Assembly: GCA_016618085.1 (NCBI GenBank)
Contig: JABLTG010000003.1
Span: 62,001 to 126,000 of the forward strand
Direction: 5' to 3'
DNA: 64,000 nt
Origin: Neovahlkampfia damariscottae
Lineage: Eukaryota > Heterolobosea > Selenaionea > Neovahlkampfiida > Neovahlkampfiidae
The position numbers were made by a program, and so were the translations under genes. This document shows positions 14,501-25,761 of this stretch, piece after piece (within the stretch, counting starts at the first letter, position 1; each line of letters begins with the position of its first letter). The notes beneath the pieces are model-generated. The model saw only the letters and a program-made list of their open reading frames with translations, did not search any database and had not been told where the DNA came from.

Positions 14501-16299
14501 CATCTACAAAAGTTCATCATATGGCTTCTATTGCCATTGCATTTTCATTTTGGCAAGTTTTATCAATGTTTGCAAGATTTGATATCCAATGGCCTTCTTT
14601 AATCGGAGGAACATTAACTGGAGCATCAACATTCAACTTTAATACTGATTTCCTCAGTCCAAATTGTATTTTTCGGGATATGGATTATATTCAATTGTGG
14701 ATTCTTCAAATGATGATGCCAATTGCATTTTTTGCATGCTTTACATTATTGTACATGTTATTGGTCACAAGATCTATCTTTGCATCAGCTTTTGGTTCAA
14801 TATTAAAATTGGTTAAGTTAAGAATCAAATATATTGCTCCACCAGCAGATGATGAATATTCTGATGAAGAAGTAGACGAAAATGGACAAACAAAAAAGAA
14901 AAAGAAAAATATCATCATGAAAGTTGTGAAATTGATAAAATCCATAATACTTGGAATCATCAGAACAATTGTAAATTTCACAATTTGGTGGTTCACAGAA
15001 AAATCAGATGGTAGAGAGTTAGTCAAAATATTCAACAGAATAATTAATGCTGTATTCGCATTTTTAAGTTTTTGTTTCATTTTCATCATGACAACTGCAT
15101 CAGAATTGTTTGTGTGTAAATTACAGCCAAATGGATTATACACATTGAACAGTTCCCCAGATATCTTTTGTTACCAAGGAGCTTGGTATTTTATGTTACC
15201 ACTTTCAATATCATGGTACATACTCTTTGGTGGTGGAAGTTTATTTTACTTTGTTTTGATTTTCTTTAAATTCAAAGAATGGTCAAGAAGTACTAATTTC
15301 AATGAAAGAAACAAATTTATGTTATCAAGGTTCCGAAAAAAATTGTACTTTTGGGAGGCTGTTATCACCTTAAGAAAGACAGTTTTATCTGTTTTATACA
15401 TTTTCTTGGATCCAATGTTAGTTATTGTTTCAGGTATCTTTTTACTTTACATTGGTTTTCTGTTACATACAAATTTCATTCCTTTCAAAAGAAAATTCCA
15501 GTAAGTCTTTACTTATTTAAAAATTTCAAGCAACATTATGGATTATTTTGTTATTTTAGTCACAATGACTTGTTTAGTTTTTGGTTTACTATTCTTTGTT
15601 GATTCATTTCCAGCAGGGACTAAAGATTTTGCAGAATATTTAGCTTTTTCTGTTATTATTGGAAGTACTTTAATTGTAGTTTCCATGATCTTATGGGATG
15701 CCAGAACAAGAAAGAAACATGATCAAAAGAAAGCAAGAACTTTATTAAAATTCAGAAATAAAGATAAAGAACGTGATGATGAGAGATTGAAAATTCTTCA
15801 TGATTTACATTCAATTGCTGATACAATTGAAAAGAATGAACATGCAAATATGTTTGGTACGTTTAATGTTCCATGGAATGTTGAGTACCAATATAAACCA
15901 TTGAATTTCAAAACTGATTCGGAATCTCCTGAAGACAGCTATACTCATATGAATCAAATTTTTAATGATTTATTGTCTATTGAAAGATTGAGAAAGAATT
16001 TATTCTCTTTTGAAAAGAAAGCTATTTATACAAGAAGAAAAATTATCAAGAGACTTAGAAAGAATACTGATGTTGACGATTCATCTCTCAACAAAGAAGA
16101 TGTTGAAAAGATCAAGAAAAATTTCAAACAAAAAATGATGTCAAAATCAAAAATATTTGGAAGGTCATCAAATATCATATCTACTGGAAGGACCGATTCA
16201 AATTTATCCGAGAGTGATTTGAACAGAGAAAACTCTTCAGTTCGTTTAGTGTCTTCCAAAAATTTAAGTGTTTTGAATCAAAAAAAAACTGAAAAATAA
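1..16299 (+). CDS. Giant RCC1/EGF/IPT multi-pass membrane receptor-like protein (5' end outside window)
   Basis: This is one spliced gene open from the window start to the TAA at 16297-16299; its first exon lies upstream. About 5,000 residues are visible. Order: RCC1 propeller blades alternating with EGF pairs (to about 5.88 kb), a long Asn-rich beta-sandwich region with IPT/TIG-like units (5.9-13.9 kb), a Cys-rich ephrin-receptor-like module (13.92-14.43 kb), then about eight hydrophobic segments (14.44-15.70 kb) and a basic cytosolic tail of about 200 residues. Roughly 20 introns of 28-45 nt are needed; the last (15501-15530, 30 nt) joins FKRKF to HNIMDYF exactly in frame. Many NxS/T sites point to a glycosylated exterior. 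The layout resembles large surface proteins of Naegleria-type protists. A role in adhesion or particle sensing is inference. Splitting it into many small genes is unlikely because all junctions join domains in frame. Confidence 0.85.
1197..5880 (+). repeat. EGF-like groups separating the RCC1 propellers
   Basis: Groups of EGF/tenascin-like modules occur at about 1197-1434, 2686-2925, 4087-4318 and 5527-5876 within the giant gene. Each module has the pattern CxG....VCSGxGxC...DxCxCxxGYSGxxC. The first three groups have two modules and the last has three. Group starts are spaced about 1.49, 1.40 and 1.44 kb apart, so propeller plus EGF group behaves as one duplicated super-unit. The same EGF style recurs in the small secreted protein at 39001-39552. 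Confidence 0.85.
5914..13920 (+). other. Ectodomain of repeated IPT/TIG-like beta-sandwich units within the giant gene
   Basis: This part of the giant protein is Ser/Thr/Asn-rich with regularly spaced Cys and many N-glycosylation sites. Recognisable IPT/TIG starts of the form P..G...GG..V.I.G..F appear toward the end, for example around 12150, 13385 and 13665; the last (TIPNSGISQGGFKVSVFGTG) is clear. Earlier units are diverged and look like the same fold by spacing. Short introns fall at about 5886, 6184, 7137, 7790, 8116, 8431 and 10564, after which one exon runs nearly 5 kb. IPT domains act in extracellular binding in plexins and similar proteins; a ligand cannot be named. Confidence 0.6.
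13921..15700 (+). other. Cys-rich ephrin-receptor-like module and multi-pass membrane domain of the giant protein
   Basis: After the last IPT unit come paired-Cys motifs of the GCC2/GCC3 type (CPPGTF...CIKCEEDTYNSFSG) and a CxxGYAGARCGFCDKNFYR segment. About eight hydrophobic helices begin at 14440. A highly charged loop (about 14840-14960, Lys- and Glu-rich) lies between helices three and four. This Cys-rich plus polytopic end is common in large protist surface proteins, but its transport or signalling role is not known to me. The final helices straddle the 30-nt intron at 15501-15530. Confidence 0.7.
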
Positions 16300-16456
16300 A
16301 GATTTTCTGATCAACTCATTTTCTAACTTTGATGGACATTTGATTGAATTTAAACAAGTTTCCCAAAATAATTATTCCAATGCTCAAATGGGAAATTCGT
16401 AGCTACAAAATGGAAAATCATTAACCAATAGGATTATAGTATTTTCAACGTTAAAC

Positions 16457-18352
16457 ATGAGGTTGATTGAATTTGTAGTACTCTTGACTTTGATTCAGTT
16501 TTCTGTATCCAAGACTTGCAGATTTATTGACAACTACTACTATGCTTACTCAATGGAGAATAGAACTTTGTCAATGGAATTCGCTTCTTTAGGGTAAAAA
16601 TTTTTAATATTTAACATAAAATTATATTCAAGAGCATCTGGATGGGTTTCTTTTGCATTTTCAAGTACCAATTCAATAGTAAATGCGACAAATCAATTTG
16701 TAATAATTTCTGACGGTTATTTCAACGAACAAACAAAAATATATGCAGTTTCTGGACATGGTTCTCCAATCCACGTTAAAAATGCTACTACACTTCCTGG
16801 AAGAAGGAGTTTTTCACTGAACTATGATTTAAGAGGCGGAGCAAAATTTGATGTAGAAATTGAAAGGAAAATGGTTGATGAAGAAAGTATGAAATATATA
16901 TTATTTGCTTCAGATAGTATTGGGCCAAATCCTGTAGCCAATGAATCAGGTTATATTAATTTACCAAAACATGATTCTGTTTATGTTGCACCTTTTTTAG
17001 AAGGATTCTCTTCGTGCTTAACGACTGATGAAGTTTACATTGGATTAGTGACAGTAGAGAATCTTTACGTATCCGCGTATTTTGTCAGTTTTTTTATTCC
17101 AATCATTTTGATAATTATTTGTATGTGGTTTAGAAACGAACAACCATTAAAATCAAGAGGAATGACACCATTTGTTGTTTTATTTATGTCACAAATTTTA
17201 GTATTCAGTCAATTCCCAAGTCATTTTTTCACAAGACAAGAAAGAGAAGAATATGATTGTTTTATTGATGATTTTTATAGAACTCCATGTTTAATTGTTA
17301 TTGCAACTGTTGTATTTTTGGACCACCTTCGAATTGTTTTAGTTTTGAATTTGAATAGAAACAAAAATTTTATCAGAAAAACTTCATCAAAATTTTTCAT
17401 TACTTTATTGAAAATTTTGAAATATGCAACTTCTAATTTAGCGAATGTTTTCATTATCATTGGGACATATTTTATTGTTGGTTCTGTTGATTTTGTTTTT
17501 TTAGCTGCTTTTGGTTTTTACTGCCATGTATCAAGATTTGTTCAATTTTTTTGGATGCTTTATGTCGGTTTGTGTGGATTAGGAGTTTTTAGTTTGTTAA
17601 TTTTTGATCTGGCTTTGTCCTATAAGAGTTTAAGAGCATTCAAATTCAGAGAAGTTTTCTTAAAAGACGATCCATTTTTATTTCGGATTCAGTTGCTCAT
17701 TGGATTGTTTTGTATTATCATTTTAGGAATTTTTGGAGTTCTTGCAACCATAGCACCATTAATACTTTCAAGCATTTTTGATCTTTACTCGCTTTATATC
17801 ATGATGGTTGCCTTTTTTAGTTTTATAGAACATTTTTTTTTGTTTTATTTAGTCGGAACTATTTTGATAATTACCATTGGAAAAACAATTTATGATAAGT
17901 TATTTGTGAAACAAAGAGCAATTGCAGAGCTTACAATTGAAGAAGAATCCGAATTTACAGCTTGTTTGAAGAATCCTGAACTGATGAAACATTTTAAGAA
18001 ATTTGCTGATTCTGAATGGTCATCAGAAAACTATCTGATTTATTTTGATATATTGGAATATAAAAACAAAAGAAAATCAAAAAGAGATTCGCTGGCGTTG
18101 AAAATATTTGATGTTTATTTAAATGGAACAGCTTCAACTTTAGAAGTAAACGTAAATCAAAAAGAGTGTGAGAATGTGAAAAGAAATATTGATGAAGCTG
18201 CATTTGAAGATGATTTATTTGAAAAAATTATGAACGAAGTTGAATCAAATATGAAAGATACATTTGGAAGATTTAGATTCACAAAAGAATATCAGAAATT
18301 TACTGTACAAATTGATATCATTTCTGATCAAATGAACAACGAAAAAGAATAA
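16457..18352 (+). CDS. DOMON-like/7TM/RGS receptor, copy 1
   Basis: Two exons (16457-16593 and 16633-18352, intron 39 nt) give 618 residues. Residues 1-18 look like a signal peptide. An ectodomain of about 150 residues carries a DOMON-like signature (LGASGWVSFAFS... NATNQFVIIS ... DVEIERKM ... YILFASDSIG). Seven hydrophobic helices follow (about 17070-17900), then a C-terminal RGS domain starting FTACLKNPELMKHFKKFADS and ending DTFGRFRFTKEYQKF. RGS domains speed GTP hydrolysis by G-alpha, so this looks like a receptor with a built-in G-protein brake, as in plant AtRGS1 but with an added sensor. DOMON domains in other proteins bind haem or sugars; the ligand here is unknown. It is tandem with a paralogue at 18557. 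The stop overlaps an AATAAA. Confidence 0.85.
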
Positions 18353-18556
18353 AGAATTCAGTCGAACAAACGGACATTAAAATTTCCAATTTTGGAAGTC
18401 GCCTCTAAAAAAGGTAATCTGGTTGAAAGATGAAGGCTTTGAAAGAAATCATTTATTTGTTATTTCTATTGGTTTTTGTTGCAGTTTTTCAGGAAAAAGT
18501 GAAAAAAAATTCCGAGCCAATCAAAAAAAAAAACCTGCAAAGTTGTTTGTTGAAAT

Positions 18557-20510
18557 ATGACCCAAACAAATGTTTTCCTTTTGCTAGTATCAATACTTTC
18601 TGTTGTAAATTGTACCAGAGTATGTAGATACGTGAATGATTTCTATTATTCATATGAATTTGTTGATAATCAAACGGTCAGTATCGAATTAGGAGCGTAA
18701 GTTCAAACTAACCATTAATTTTTCAAAAGACCTGGGTAAAAACAAAAAAAAAATTACATATTAAAACAGTTCTTTGGGTTATTCGTCCATTGCTTTTTCA
18801 AAGACTCCTTCAATTCAAAATGCCACTACAATGTTTCTCATCTACACAATAGGTTTGGATGTCAACTATACACATGCTTATGCCTTCCAAAACCATCCTT
18901 TCTATGCCATAGAAGAGAAAAAAGCTCAAAAAATAGACATTTCAAGGAGGTTTTCTTTGACGTTTGATGTGGAATTTGGAGGTTTATATACAATGGCTAT
19001 ACCTCGACAGATGATACCAAATGAAGATTTCAAATATGTTATATTCACTTCTTCACATTATGTTACATCATATGAAGCTTCAGTTCCACGAGTTAATGAA
19101 ACTGGCTTTTACAATTTCAAAAAACACAACCTAGTCTATGGAACAAGAATAGAAAACGGATTAGAATTATGTGAAACATTGACTGAACAGTTCTTTGGTG
19201 TTATTACTTTGGAAGAAATGTTTCCAGAAGTTTTTTACGTCAGCATTTGCGTTCCTCTGTTGCTCTTTATTGTTTGCATGATTTTCAGAACTGAACAGCC
19301 ACTAAAATCAAGAGGAATAGTTCCTTTTGTAGTATTATTTATGATGCAATTTTATTACTTCTCTTCTTTTGTCAATCATTTCTTGACAAGAGAATCAAGA
19401 GAGAGATTTGGATGCATCTTTCAACAATTTTACAAAATTCCTTGTGTGATGGTTTTGTCAACAATTATACTTTTAGATTTCAGCAGAGTAGTATTGGTTT
19501 TGAATTTAAACAGAAACAAGAATATCATTCGTAATATTTCATCACACACAATCATCAGAATCCTTAGAATTTTCAAAATTTTGACATCCGATGTATCTGT
19601 CATCTGTATTACTATTGGTATTTTTGTAGTTGTTACAATCATCAACTTTATTGCTTATGCGGTTTATAACTTCAGATGTGGGCTTTCAAATACTGTACAA
19701 CTGCTGTGGTTGCCATATGTCTTCTTGTGTGTCATCGGAATATTCGTTGTATTGGTGGTTGATGCAGTTTTATCAATCCAAAGTTTTATTCGTTGCAAAT
19801 GTTATGATATCTTTTTCAAAGATGATCCTTTTTATTTTAGAGTTCAGCAAACAATTGGAGTTGGTAGTATCATGATTTCAGCTTCAATGGGCTTCATAGC
19901 TATCATTGCCCCAGCTCTTAGATTATCTGAAAGGAAGAGCTATTTATTCATATCATACTTCATGATGTTGATTTTTTTCACTGCAATCAGTTACGTTTTC
20001 TTATTTTACTTGGTAATTTCAATTCTTGGGATTACAATTGTGAAAAAGTTGATCTCAATATGCCCACAAAAAAGAAAAAGAATTCAGGATCAACTTGAAT
20101 CAGAATCTGCTTTTACAGCCTGTTTAAAAAAAGATGAAATGCTTGAATTATTCAAAAAATTTGCAGACTCTGAATGGTCATCTGAGAATTACTTAATCCA
20201 TTCAGATATTCTTCGATACAAGAGTTTACCAATTGAACAAAGAAAAGAGTTTGCTTTGAATATTTGGGATGTCTATTTAAATGGTACATCTTCAAGATTA
20301 GAAGTGAATGTGAATCAAAGAGAATGTGAAAATGTTAAAAGGAACATTGATAATGATCTCCTAGAAATTGAATTGTTTGATGTGATTTTGAAAGAAGTTG
20401 AAGGAAATATGAAAGATACATTCGGTAGATTTAGATTCACAAAAGAATATCAAAGATTTTCATTTCACAAAGAACTTATAAAAGAACAAATTAATGAACA
20501 TGAACAGTAA
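18557..20510 (+). CDS. DOMON-like/7TM/RGS receptor, copy 2
   Basis: Exons 18557-18696 and 18770-20510 (intron 73 nt, long for this window) give 626 residues. The start ATG at 18557 gives a signal peptide (MTQTNVFLLLVSILSVVNC). The ectodomain is collinear with copy 1 (LGASLGYSSIAFS ... NATTMFLI), and its intron is phase 2 within a codon or so of the copy 1 position. Seven TM helices and an RGS domain follow. Shared strings include LVLNLNRNKN, FTACLKK, NVNQRECENVKRNID and DTFGRFRFTKEYQ. The ectodomain is much more diverged than the TM and RGS parts, suggesting that sensing changed after duplication. A 66-residue frame from 18430 overlaps the start and is probably chance. Confidence 0.85.
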
Positions 20511-20563
20511 TTAAATGTAATAAACATTTTCTTTTCTTATTGGTGGAAATCTCACACCAAAAA

Positions 20564-21265
20564 ATGTCCAACAAATCCATCATTGAAGAAAAGATTGGTA
20601 TTTTAGAATCTCAAATTGAAACACTTAAATCTCAAAAACAGAGTTTGAAAAGAAAAATCTTGGAAGCTGAACATCTTCTCCAAAAAAAAACAAAAAAAAC
20701 CAAAACAGAGGAATGGGTGAAAAAGACAGTGGACATTAAAACACTTGGTATTTGGCATTGTCTATTAGAAAACATAAAAAAAGAAAAAATAGATAAGAAA
20801 AGAATATTTCAACTATCAAATCTGAAACTTGAAGCATGCTACCCTGCAAATTCATTTCAATTTCCGTTATTAAAAAGAGTTCAACTTTGCAAGCAATTCA
20901 GTGTGAATTGTCCAACTATTGAATTGAATGTAACCAAACAAGGTATCGAAAAGAGATTGAAAGAGAATCAGATAAACAATGAATTTACTCCAGAAGAAAC
21001 TATTGTTTATTTGGTTGAGAATGATTACTTGACCAAAGAAGGTGAAGAACGGATAGCAAATGATTTATTAGTTCCAATGTTTGAACATCAAATGATGGAA
21101 AGAATTCCTGAAGGATTTTACCATATCATGTACGATGGATCAGATTGTAAATTCAAGCATCCGGAATGTATCTTTATTGAGGAAGAAGGAGTTTTAATTG
21201 AAAAGAAATATTATGATAATTTGAGAATAGAGATACCTGAATTACCTGAAATAGACCAAATATGA
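20564..21265 (+). CDS. Coiled-coil protein of unknown function
   Basis: A single exon of 233 residues from the first in-frame ATG. Residues about 5-50 form a heptad-like, Lys/Glu-rich coiled coil ending in a basic patch (KKTKKTK). The rest is globular, with a Cys-containing patch (DGSDCKFKHPECIFIEEEG) near the C-terminus. No TM or signal peptide is seen. I do not recognise the family. ATTGG at 20539-20543, 21 bp upstream of the ATG, fits the promoter pattern seen across the window. Confidence 0.65.
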   Translation: MSNKSIIEEKIGILESQIETLKSQKQSLKRKILEAEHLLQKKTKKTKTEEWVKKTVDIKTLGIWHCLLENIKKEKIDKKRIFQLSNLKLEACYPANSFQFPLLKRVQLCKQFSVNCPTIELNVTKQGIEKRLKENQINNEFTPEETIVYLVENDYLTKEGEERIANDLLVPMFEHQMMERIPEGFYHIMYDGSDCKFKHPECIFIEEEGVLIEKKYYDNLRIEIPELPEIDQI

Positions 21266-21892
21266 ATAAATTATCCAATCGTTCAACTATCAGCAACATG
21301 TTTTTTTTATGAAAGGGATAATTTGTTGTAAACCCAATTACCATTTCCATAGTATCTATCATGGAAAGCATATACCTTTTATTGTGATGTTTGCTCTGAC
21401 AAAAAAAATAAAAAAAAGTTTACTCTTTTCTTGAACTCTGAAATAAAAGTTGTTTTCAAAAATAAAACTTCAACTAAATAGTTGATTACGTTTCATTTCT
21501 TCATTAACAATTCAATACTCTTGGTTCATTTTTGTTTTGTTTTTCTTAAGCATTTTTTGGATCATACTCTTTCTTCTTTGATCTCATCACAGACTTTACA
21601 TCATTTATATTGGTTTTCTTTCGTTTCAGGTGGTGAATCAATTTTTGCTTCTTCTGTTTTCTTCATTCTTTGTTTTGATTTGTCAACAAGTTCAATTAGA
21701 TATGAAGTTAAAACTTTATTCCTCAATTTTTTTTTTTCAATTTTTATGTGTTTCTATACCTGAACTTTCAACATAAAAACTTCATTCATCCTTTTTTCAA
21801 AAGAAAAATCAAACGAAACAAAGTTAAACTTCAATGTGACAAGAGACCCTTTATGGACTCCAAATTTTAACAAATTTGGAATCCAATTAACC
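21266..21892. other. Gene-poor spacer with weak coding-like remnants
   Basis: This 627-bp stretch separates two genes. On the minus strand a frame from 22014 to 21754 overlaps the end of the PUB gene and reads plausibly beyond it (VNWIPNLLKFGVHKGSL). A further open piece occurs around 21590-21720, also minus, rich in Lys/Glu. GT-AG sites between them do not restore a continuous frame. It could be a decayed 3' exon set, an alternative ending of the PUB gene, or chance. Nothing on the plus strand is convincing. Confidence 0.3.
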
Positions 21893-22525
21893 TCACGCTC
21901 CACCTTGAAATAAATCTTCATTCTTGAATCTATTGATTGTATTGTTTCCTGCTTTCTCACCAAGTGATTTTGCTTTTGATTCTTTTGGTCTTGTATCATC
22001 ACTATTGACATCATTTCTGTTATCTTTAAAACGTTGAAGTATTTTTTCTCTTTCTTCTTTTTCTAAACGTTTTTTTTCTTCTTTTTTTTTCTTTTCTGAT
22101 GCCACTTTGAGTCTTGCTGATTTTAATTCTTTTTCATTTGATTTTTCATCAACATTACCATATTCACGGTACATAAATGCTTCAATGAGTTCAATGAGTT
22201 TCTTCAATGATGTGGAATCAACAGTTTTCATGACAAGTAATTCATCTCCTTCTTGTTCAAATCCGCCAGACTTTAAAAGGGAAACTGAACCAAATGGTTT
22301 GATTACAAGCTCTTTTAATTTTTCATTTGTGATTTTGAGAGTTCTAAACTTTTCTTCTTTTGGTTTTGAATAAATATTCTTGAAGATGTTTCTACATGTT
22401 TTGAGAGCGTTGAAAATGACAAAATCATTGTCATTTTCTGATGCTATCTTTTTTAATGCTTTTACTTTTTGGCAATTGCAGCCAGGTTTGTTACACTCAA
22501 CAGGAGTTTCGTTGATGTTTGACAT
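21893..22525 (-). CDS. PUB-domain protein (p97/VCP cofactor-like)
   Basis: One exon, 210 residues. Residues about 35-120 match a PUB/PUG domain: FVIFNALKTCRNIFKNI, then KFRTLKITNEKL and FGSVSLLKSGGFEQEG, including the FGS...L...GF core typical of UBXN6 and peptide N-glycanase. PUB domains bind the C-terminal tail of the AAA ATPase p97. A long Lys/Glu-rich helix follows (about 135-170) and the protein ends DLFQGGA. No UBX or transglutaminase domain is seen in this exon, so the exact family member is undecided. CCAAT (minus strand) lies at 22543-22547, about 18 bp upstream. Confidence 0.75.
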   Translation of the reverse strand: MSNINETPVECNKPGCNCQKVKALKKIASENDNDFVIFNALKTCRNIFKNIYSKPKEEKFRTLKITNEKLKELVIKPFGSVSLLKSGGFEQEGDELLVMKTVDSTSLKKLIELIEAFMYREYGNVDEKSNEKELKSARLKVASEKKKKEEKKRLEKEEREKILQRFKDNRNDVNSDDTRPKESKAKSLGEKAGNNTINRFKNEDLFQGGA

Positions 22526-22680
22526 GAGCTCAAAATGAAATGATTGGCTGGTATTTTTGGAACAAAAAGAAACTCAATTCTCAAAATTCAAATCTTCTCA
22601 GTTCCTGATTTTCAATGTTTCAACACTTTCTTTGAATTCATTGGTCAAACAATTTCTAAAAGTAGTATATTCTTATTCAT

Positions 22681-25180
22681 TTATTCATTTGATTCATCAT
22701 CTATTTTTAATTTCTTATTTGGTGAACTTTCATCACTTGGAGTTTGTTTTCTTTTGATAGTTGGTGATGATGAATGTTTCGTTTGACTTTCCTCCTGTTT
22801 TTGTTCATCAATTTTAAAAGTAATAGAAGTATTGGATAAAGTCTCTTCTTTCACAGTTTCAGGTATAAATTCTAATTCATCTTCATCTTCATTATTTTTC
22901 AAATTAATTTGTAAATATTCAGGAAATTCATCTTTTTCGTCATCTTGATCATTTTCAATTTCATCTTGTTTAACCTCTTCATTGAAATATAAATCTTCAA
23001 TTTCTTCTTGATTTTCCACTTTTGTAGTTGTAGTTTCTATTTTTGGTTTTTTTGTTTTTCTTAATGATAGAATACCACGAATTGGTTCACATTCTGATGA
23101 TTCTTCCAGTTCAATTTCATATTTTTCAAGTAAGTAGTTTATCAATTTCTTTGAATTTTCTTTTCTAATAATTTCAAAAATGTCTAAAATTGATGAATTA
23201 ATCAAATTAAATTTTTTTTTGTTTTTTGAGAATAAATGAAAGATTTCTGAGAATAAATCATGTTGAATGATATGATTATGATAAAATATATCACCTAAAC
23301 AAATACATGATTTGAAAAATCTAATAGCAGCCAAATTTAAATATTTTTCATTCAAGAAAACTAACTTCAAAATCTTCTTTATAATACCATTTTTTAAAAC
23401 AAAGTTCTTTGATCTATATCCATGATTTTTAACAAAAAAAGAGAATAAATCACAAATTAAATGATAACAATTAATACTTGGTTCTAAATTCTTTTCAAAA
23501 GGGGATGATAAATTTTGAATATATTCATCATAGAATAAATTCAAAATGACATCTTTTGACATTCCTAAATTATCAGGTTCAAGTATAATTTGTAAAATAT
23601 CTGAAATTTGTTCTTGTACACCTGTATCATTTTGATTGATTATTCCTAAAATAGTATATTTAAAAAATGAACATTTTTCATCTTCTTTTAACATGAATTC
23701 TCTCAATAAAGTAGAATCATAATTTACACAAATGTGAATCATATTTGCACTACTTTTTCTAATTTCCAAATCTGGATCAATAAAACCTTCTTCTAAAACT
23801 TCAAAAAAACCAAATTTTATCAAATATCTTGAGTTGATTAGTTTTATGATAATCTTACTGATAAACTTCATTTCTAGTGTAAATTTGAATCGACTTTAAC
23901 ATATTAACTAATTCTTGTAAAAATTTGAATGCATCTTTCCTTTTTCTATTTTTTGAGCCTCTCAAAATATCAAACAATTCTTTTAAGTATATATCATCCT
24001 CTGTAATGGCAACACAAATCGTTTGATAATTTTGATTAATTAAAAGACCTAATGTATGATTGGTTGGATCATCAACTAAACTCCTTGGAAAAATTCCATC
24101 TTTTAAGTATTGTATTTGAAAGGTTTGATGTATTTTTTGTGTAATAAAATCATCTGAAAACTTTACAACTTCATTATAATTAGCAACTTGATTCAAAAAT
24201 TTTCTATGATCAACTCGACTTTCAGAAGGGACTTCAGGATCATCTTGACAAAAATGTAAAAAAAAATTATTAAAATTACATTGTAATACACCCATAAATT
24301 TCATAACATGTTCTTCTGAAAATAGTATACTGAAGATCTCCAAAGAATCTACAAAAACTTTTTTGAATTTTTTAAAAACTTTTCTAAAAGAAACTTACGA
24401 ATAATTTTGAAAATATTAAAAAGTGTTTCAAGTGAATGTTGTTCCATTTCACTTTCACACTCTTCAAAAATGTCAAAAAGTTTAAGAATGAAATCCTTTC
24501 ATTTGTGTTAAAAAAAAAAAAAAAAAATTACATCCTTCAAAACAGCTGACGTTATTTTTGATTTAAAAGTTGTCAGTGATAATGTATTTAATATATCAGA
24601 TAGATTCTTCTTCTCTGGAGAAGGTAATTCTATGTTAGTTTTATAGGCGCTTATAATTTCATCAGATTCGTCTTCAGAACTGAGATCTCTCTCTTCTAAA
24701 AAAAAATCAATTTTTTTTTACTTTACTTGCTATGATTTCTTTACTATCAGGTTCTCTTCCTTGTACTAATCTCATTTCATCCCATACTTCTTGACAACCT
24801 TCGGAGGTTTGAAAAGAAAGAGCCATATCGATACCAGTTTCTTTATCAGGCCAAACCTATTTATGATTAAAAAATAAACTCAAAAAATCGAACAATCAAA
24901 GACTCTAAAAGAAGATGAATTTTTTTTTTTCAAAAACAAACCGTTCTGTAGTTGATAAATATCTTCTTGTGATATAACATGATTTAATAATATATCTTCT
25001 TCTTTTTCTTTTTTCATGAATAATTTTCCAACTGGTTCAGTCTTTAAAAAAATTTAATTTAATTTTTTTTTTTTTTGTCATTACTTCGCATGTTACATAT
25101 CCAGTACCTTGATCATCCCATCTTCCTTCTTCATCTAGGTGATATAATTTCACTCTTCTGTTCACAGTTTTAGAAATCAT
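22681..25180 (-). CDS. PP4R3: Protein phosphatase 4 regulatory subunit 3 (SMEK/PP4R3)
   Basis: A multi-exon gene (about eight exons, introns about 31-45 nt) of roughly 730 residues. It starts MISKTVNRRVKLYHLDEEGR with WDDQGTGYV, the PP4R3 EVH1/Ran-binding-like domain, continuing SLIVWPDKETGIDMALSFQ and GCQEVWDEM. The SMEK armadillo region follows (for example YNEVVKFSDDFI, FGFFEVLEE, NYDSTLLREFMLK, SSILDIFEIIR). The tail is acidic and then Lys-rich (KRKQTPSDES), typical of the family. PP4R3 targets the PP4 catalytic subunit in DNA repair, and in Dictyostelium SMEK acts in stress and chemotaxis signalling. The splice join Q-Y-L-I-K at about 23855 keeps the frame. CCAAT lies at 25231-25235. Confidence 0.9.
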
Positions 25181-25326
25181 GAGAACTTTGACCGCCAAAA
25201 AAGTTCAACTGAAAAAGTTTGAATCAACTACCAATCAAAACACATGAAAAAAAACTAAATCGACGGTTTTTTTTTAAATGACAAAAAAGAAAGAAAAAAG
25301 TTTTTTAAGGTCTAAAATTTAAAAAT

Positions 25327-25761
25327 TTATTCAGAAACGCTAACGTCAATGAGTACATTTGGTTCGATTGTGATTGAAGTCTAAATAAAGAATTTAAAAA
25401 ATATTTTCGTTTTTACAAGTTCAGTCATATCTTTTGAAGTAGTTTGTAAAGAAATAAGTCTTTTGTGGATTCTCATTTCATATTTATCCCATGTAGCTGT
25501 ACCTTCACCACAAGGTGTTTTTCTTGTTGTAATTCTTAAAATTCTAGTTGGATATCTGACTGGTCCTCTAACTTTTAAACCTTTCTTTTTAACTTCTCTA
25601 ACTAAGTCAGCACAAACTTTTTTGTTTAATTTTAAAATAAAATTCAAACCTTTTTCGAGGTTTTTAACATTACGGCTAGTTAATGAAATATTGATTTTAT
25701 GGAGTTGACTTTTTTCTGTTACTTCGAGTCCTTGTTTTTTTAAAATATCAGTTTCGCTCAT
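25327..25761 (-). CDS. RPS20: Small ribosomal subunit protein uS10 (RPS20)
   Basis: Two exons give 132 residues. The body matches eukaryotic RPS20: [73 protein letters not shown]. Without splicing the frame would end in a nonsense FFKFFI tail. A 36-nt GT-AG intron brings in [17 protein letters not shown], matching the family C-terminus (SISIEPGVEVEV). The stop lies inside an AATAAA. The gene is divergent from OSTC with a 126-bp shared promoter containing two CCAAT boxes. Confidence 0.95.

Noticed and set aside
14706-15143. 145-codon minus-strand frame
   Set aside because: Antisense shadow of the membrane domain of the giant gene; low-complexity and without family features.
18430-18627. Short plus-strand frame before RGS copy 2
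   Set aside because: Overlaps the real start and signal peptide of copy 2 in another frame; no family, low-complexity.
22107-22373. Plus-strand frame opposite the PUB gene
   Set aside because: Ser/Phe-rich antisense reading of a Lys/Glu-rich protein.
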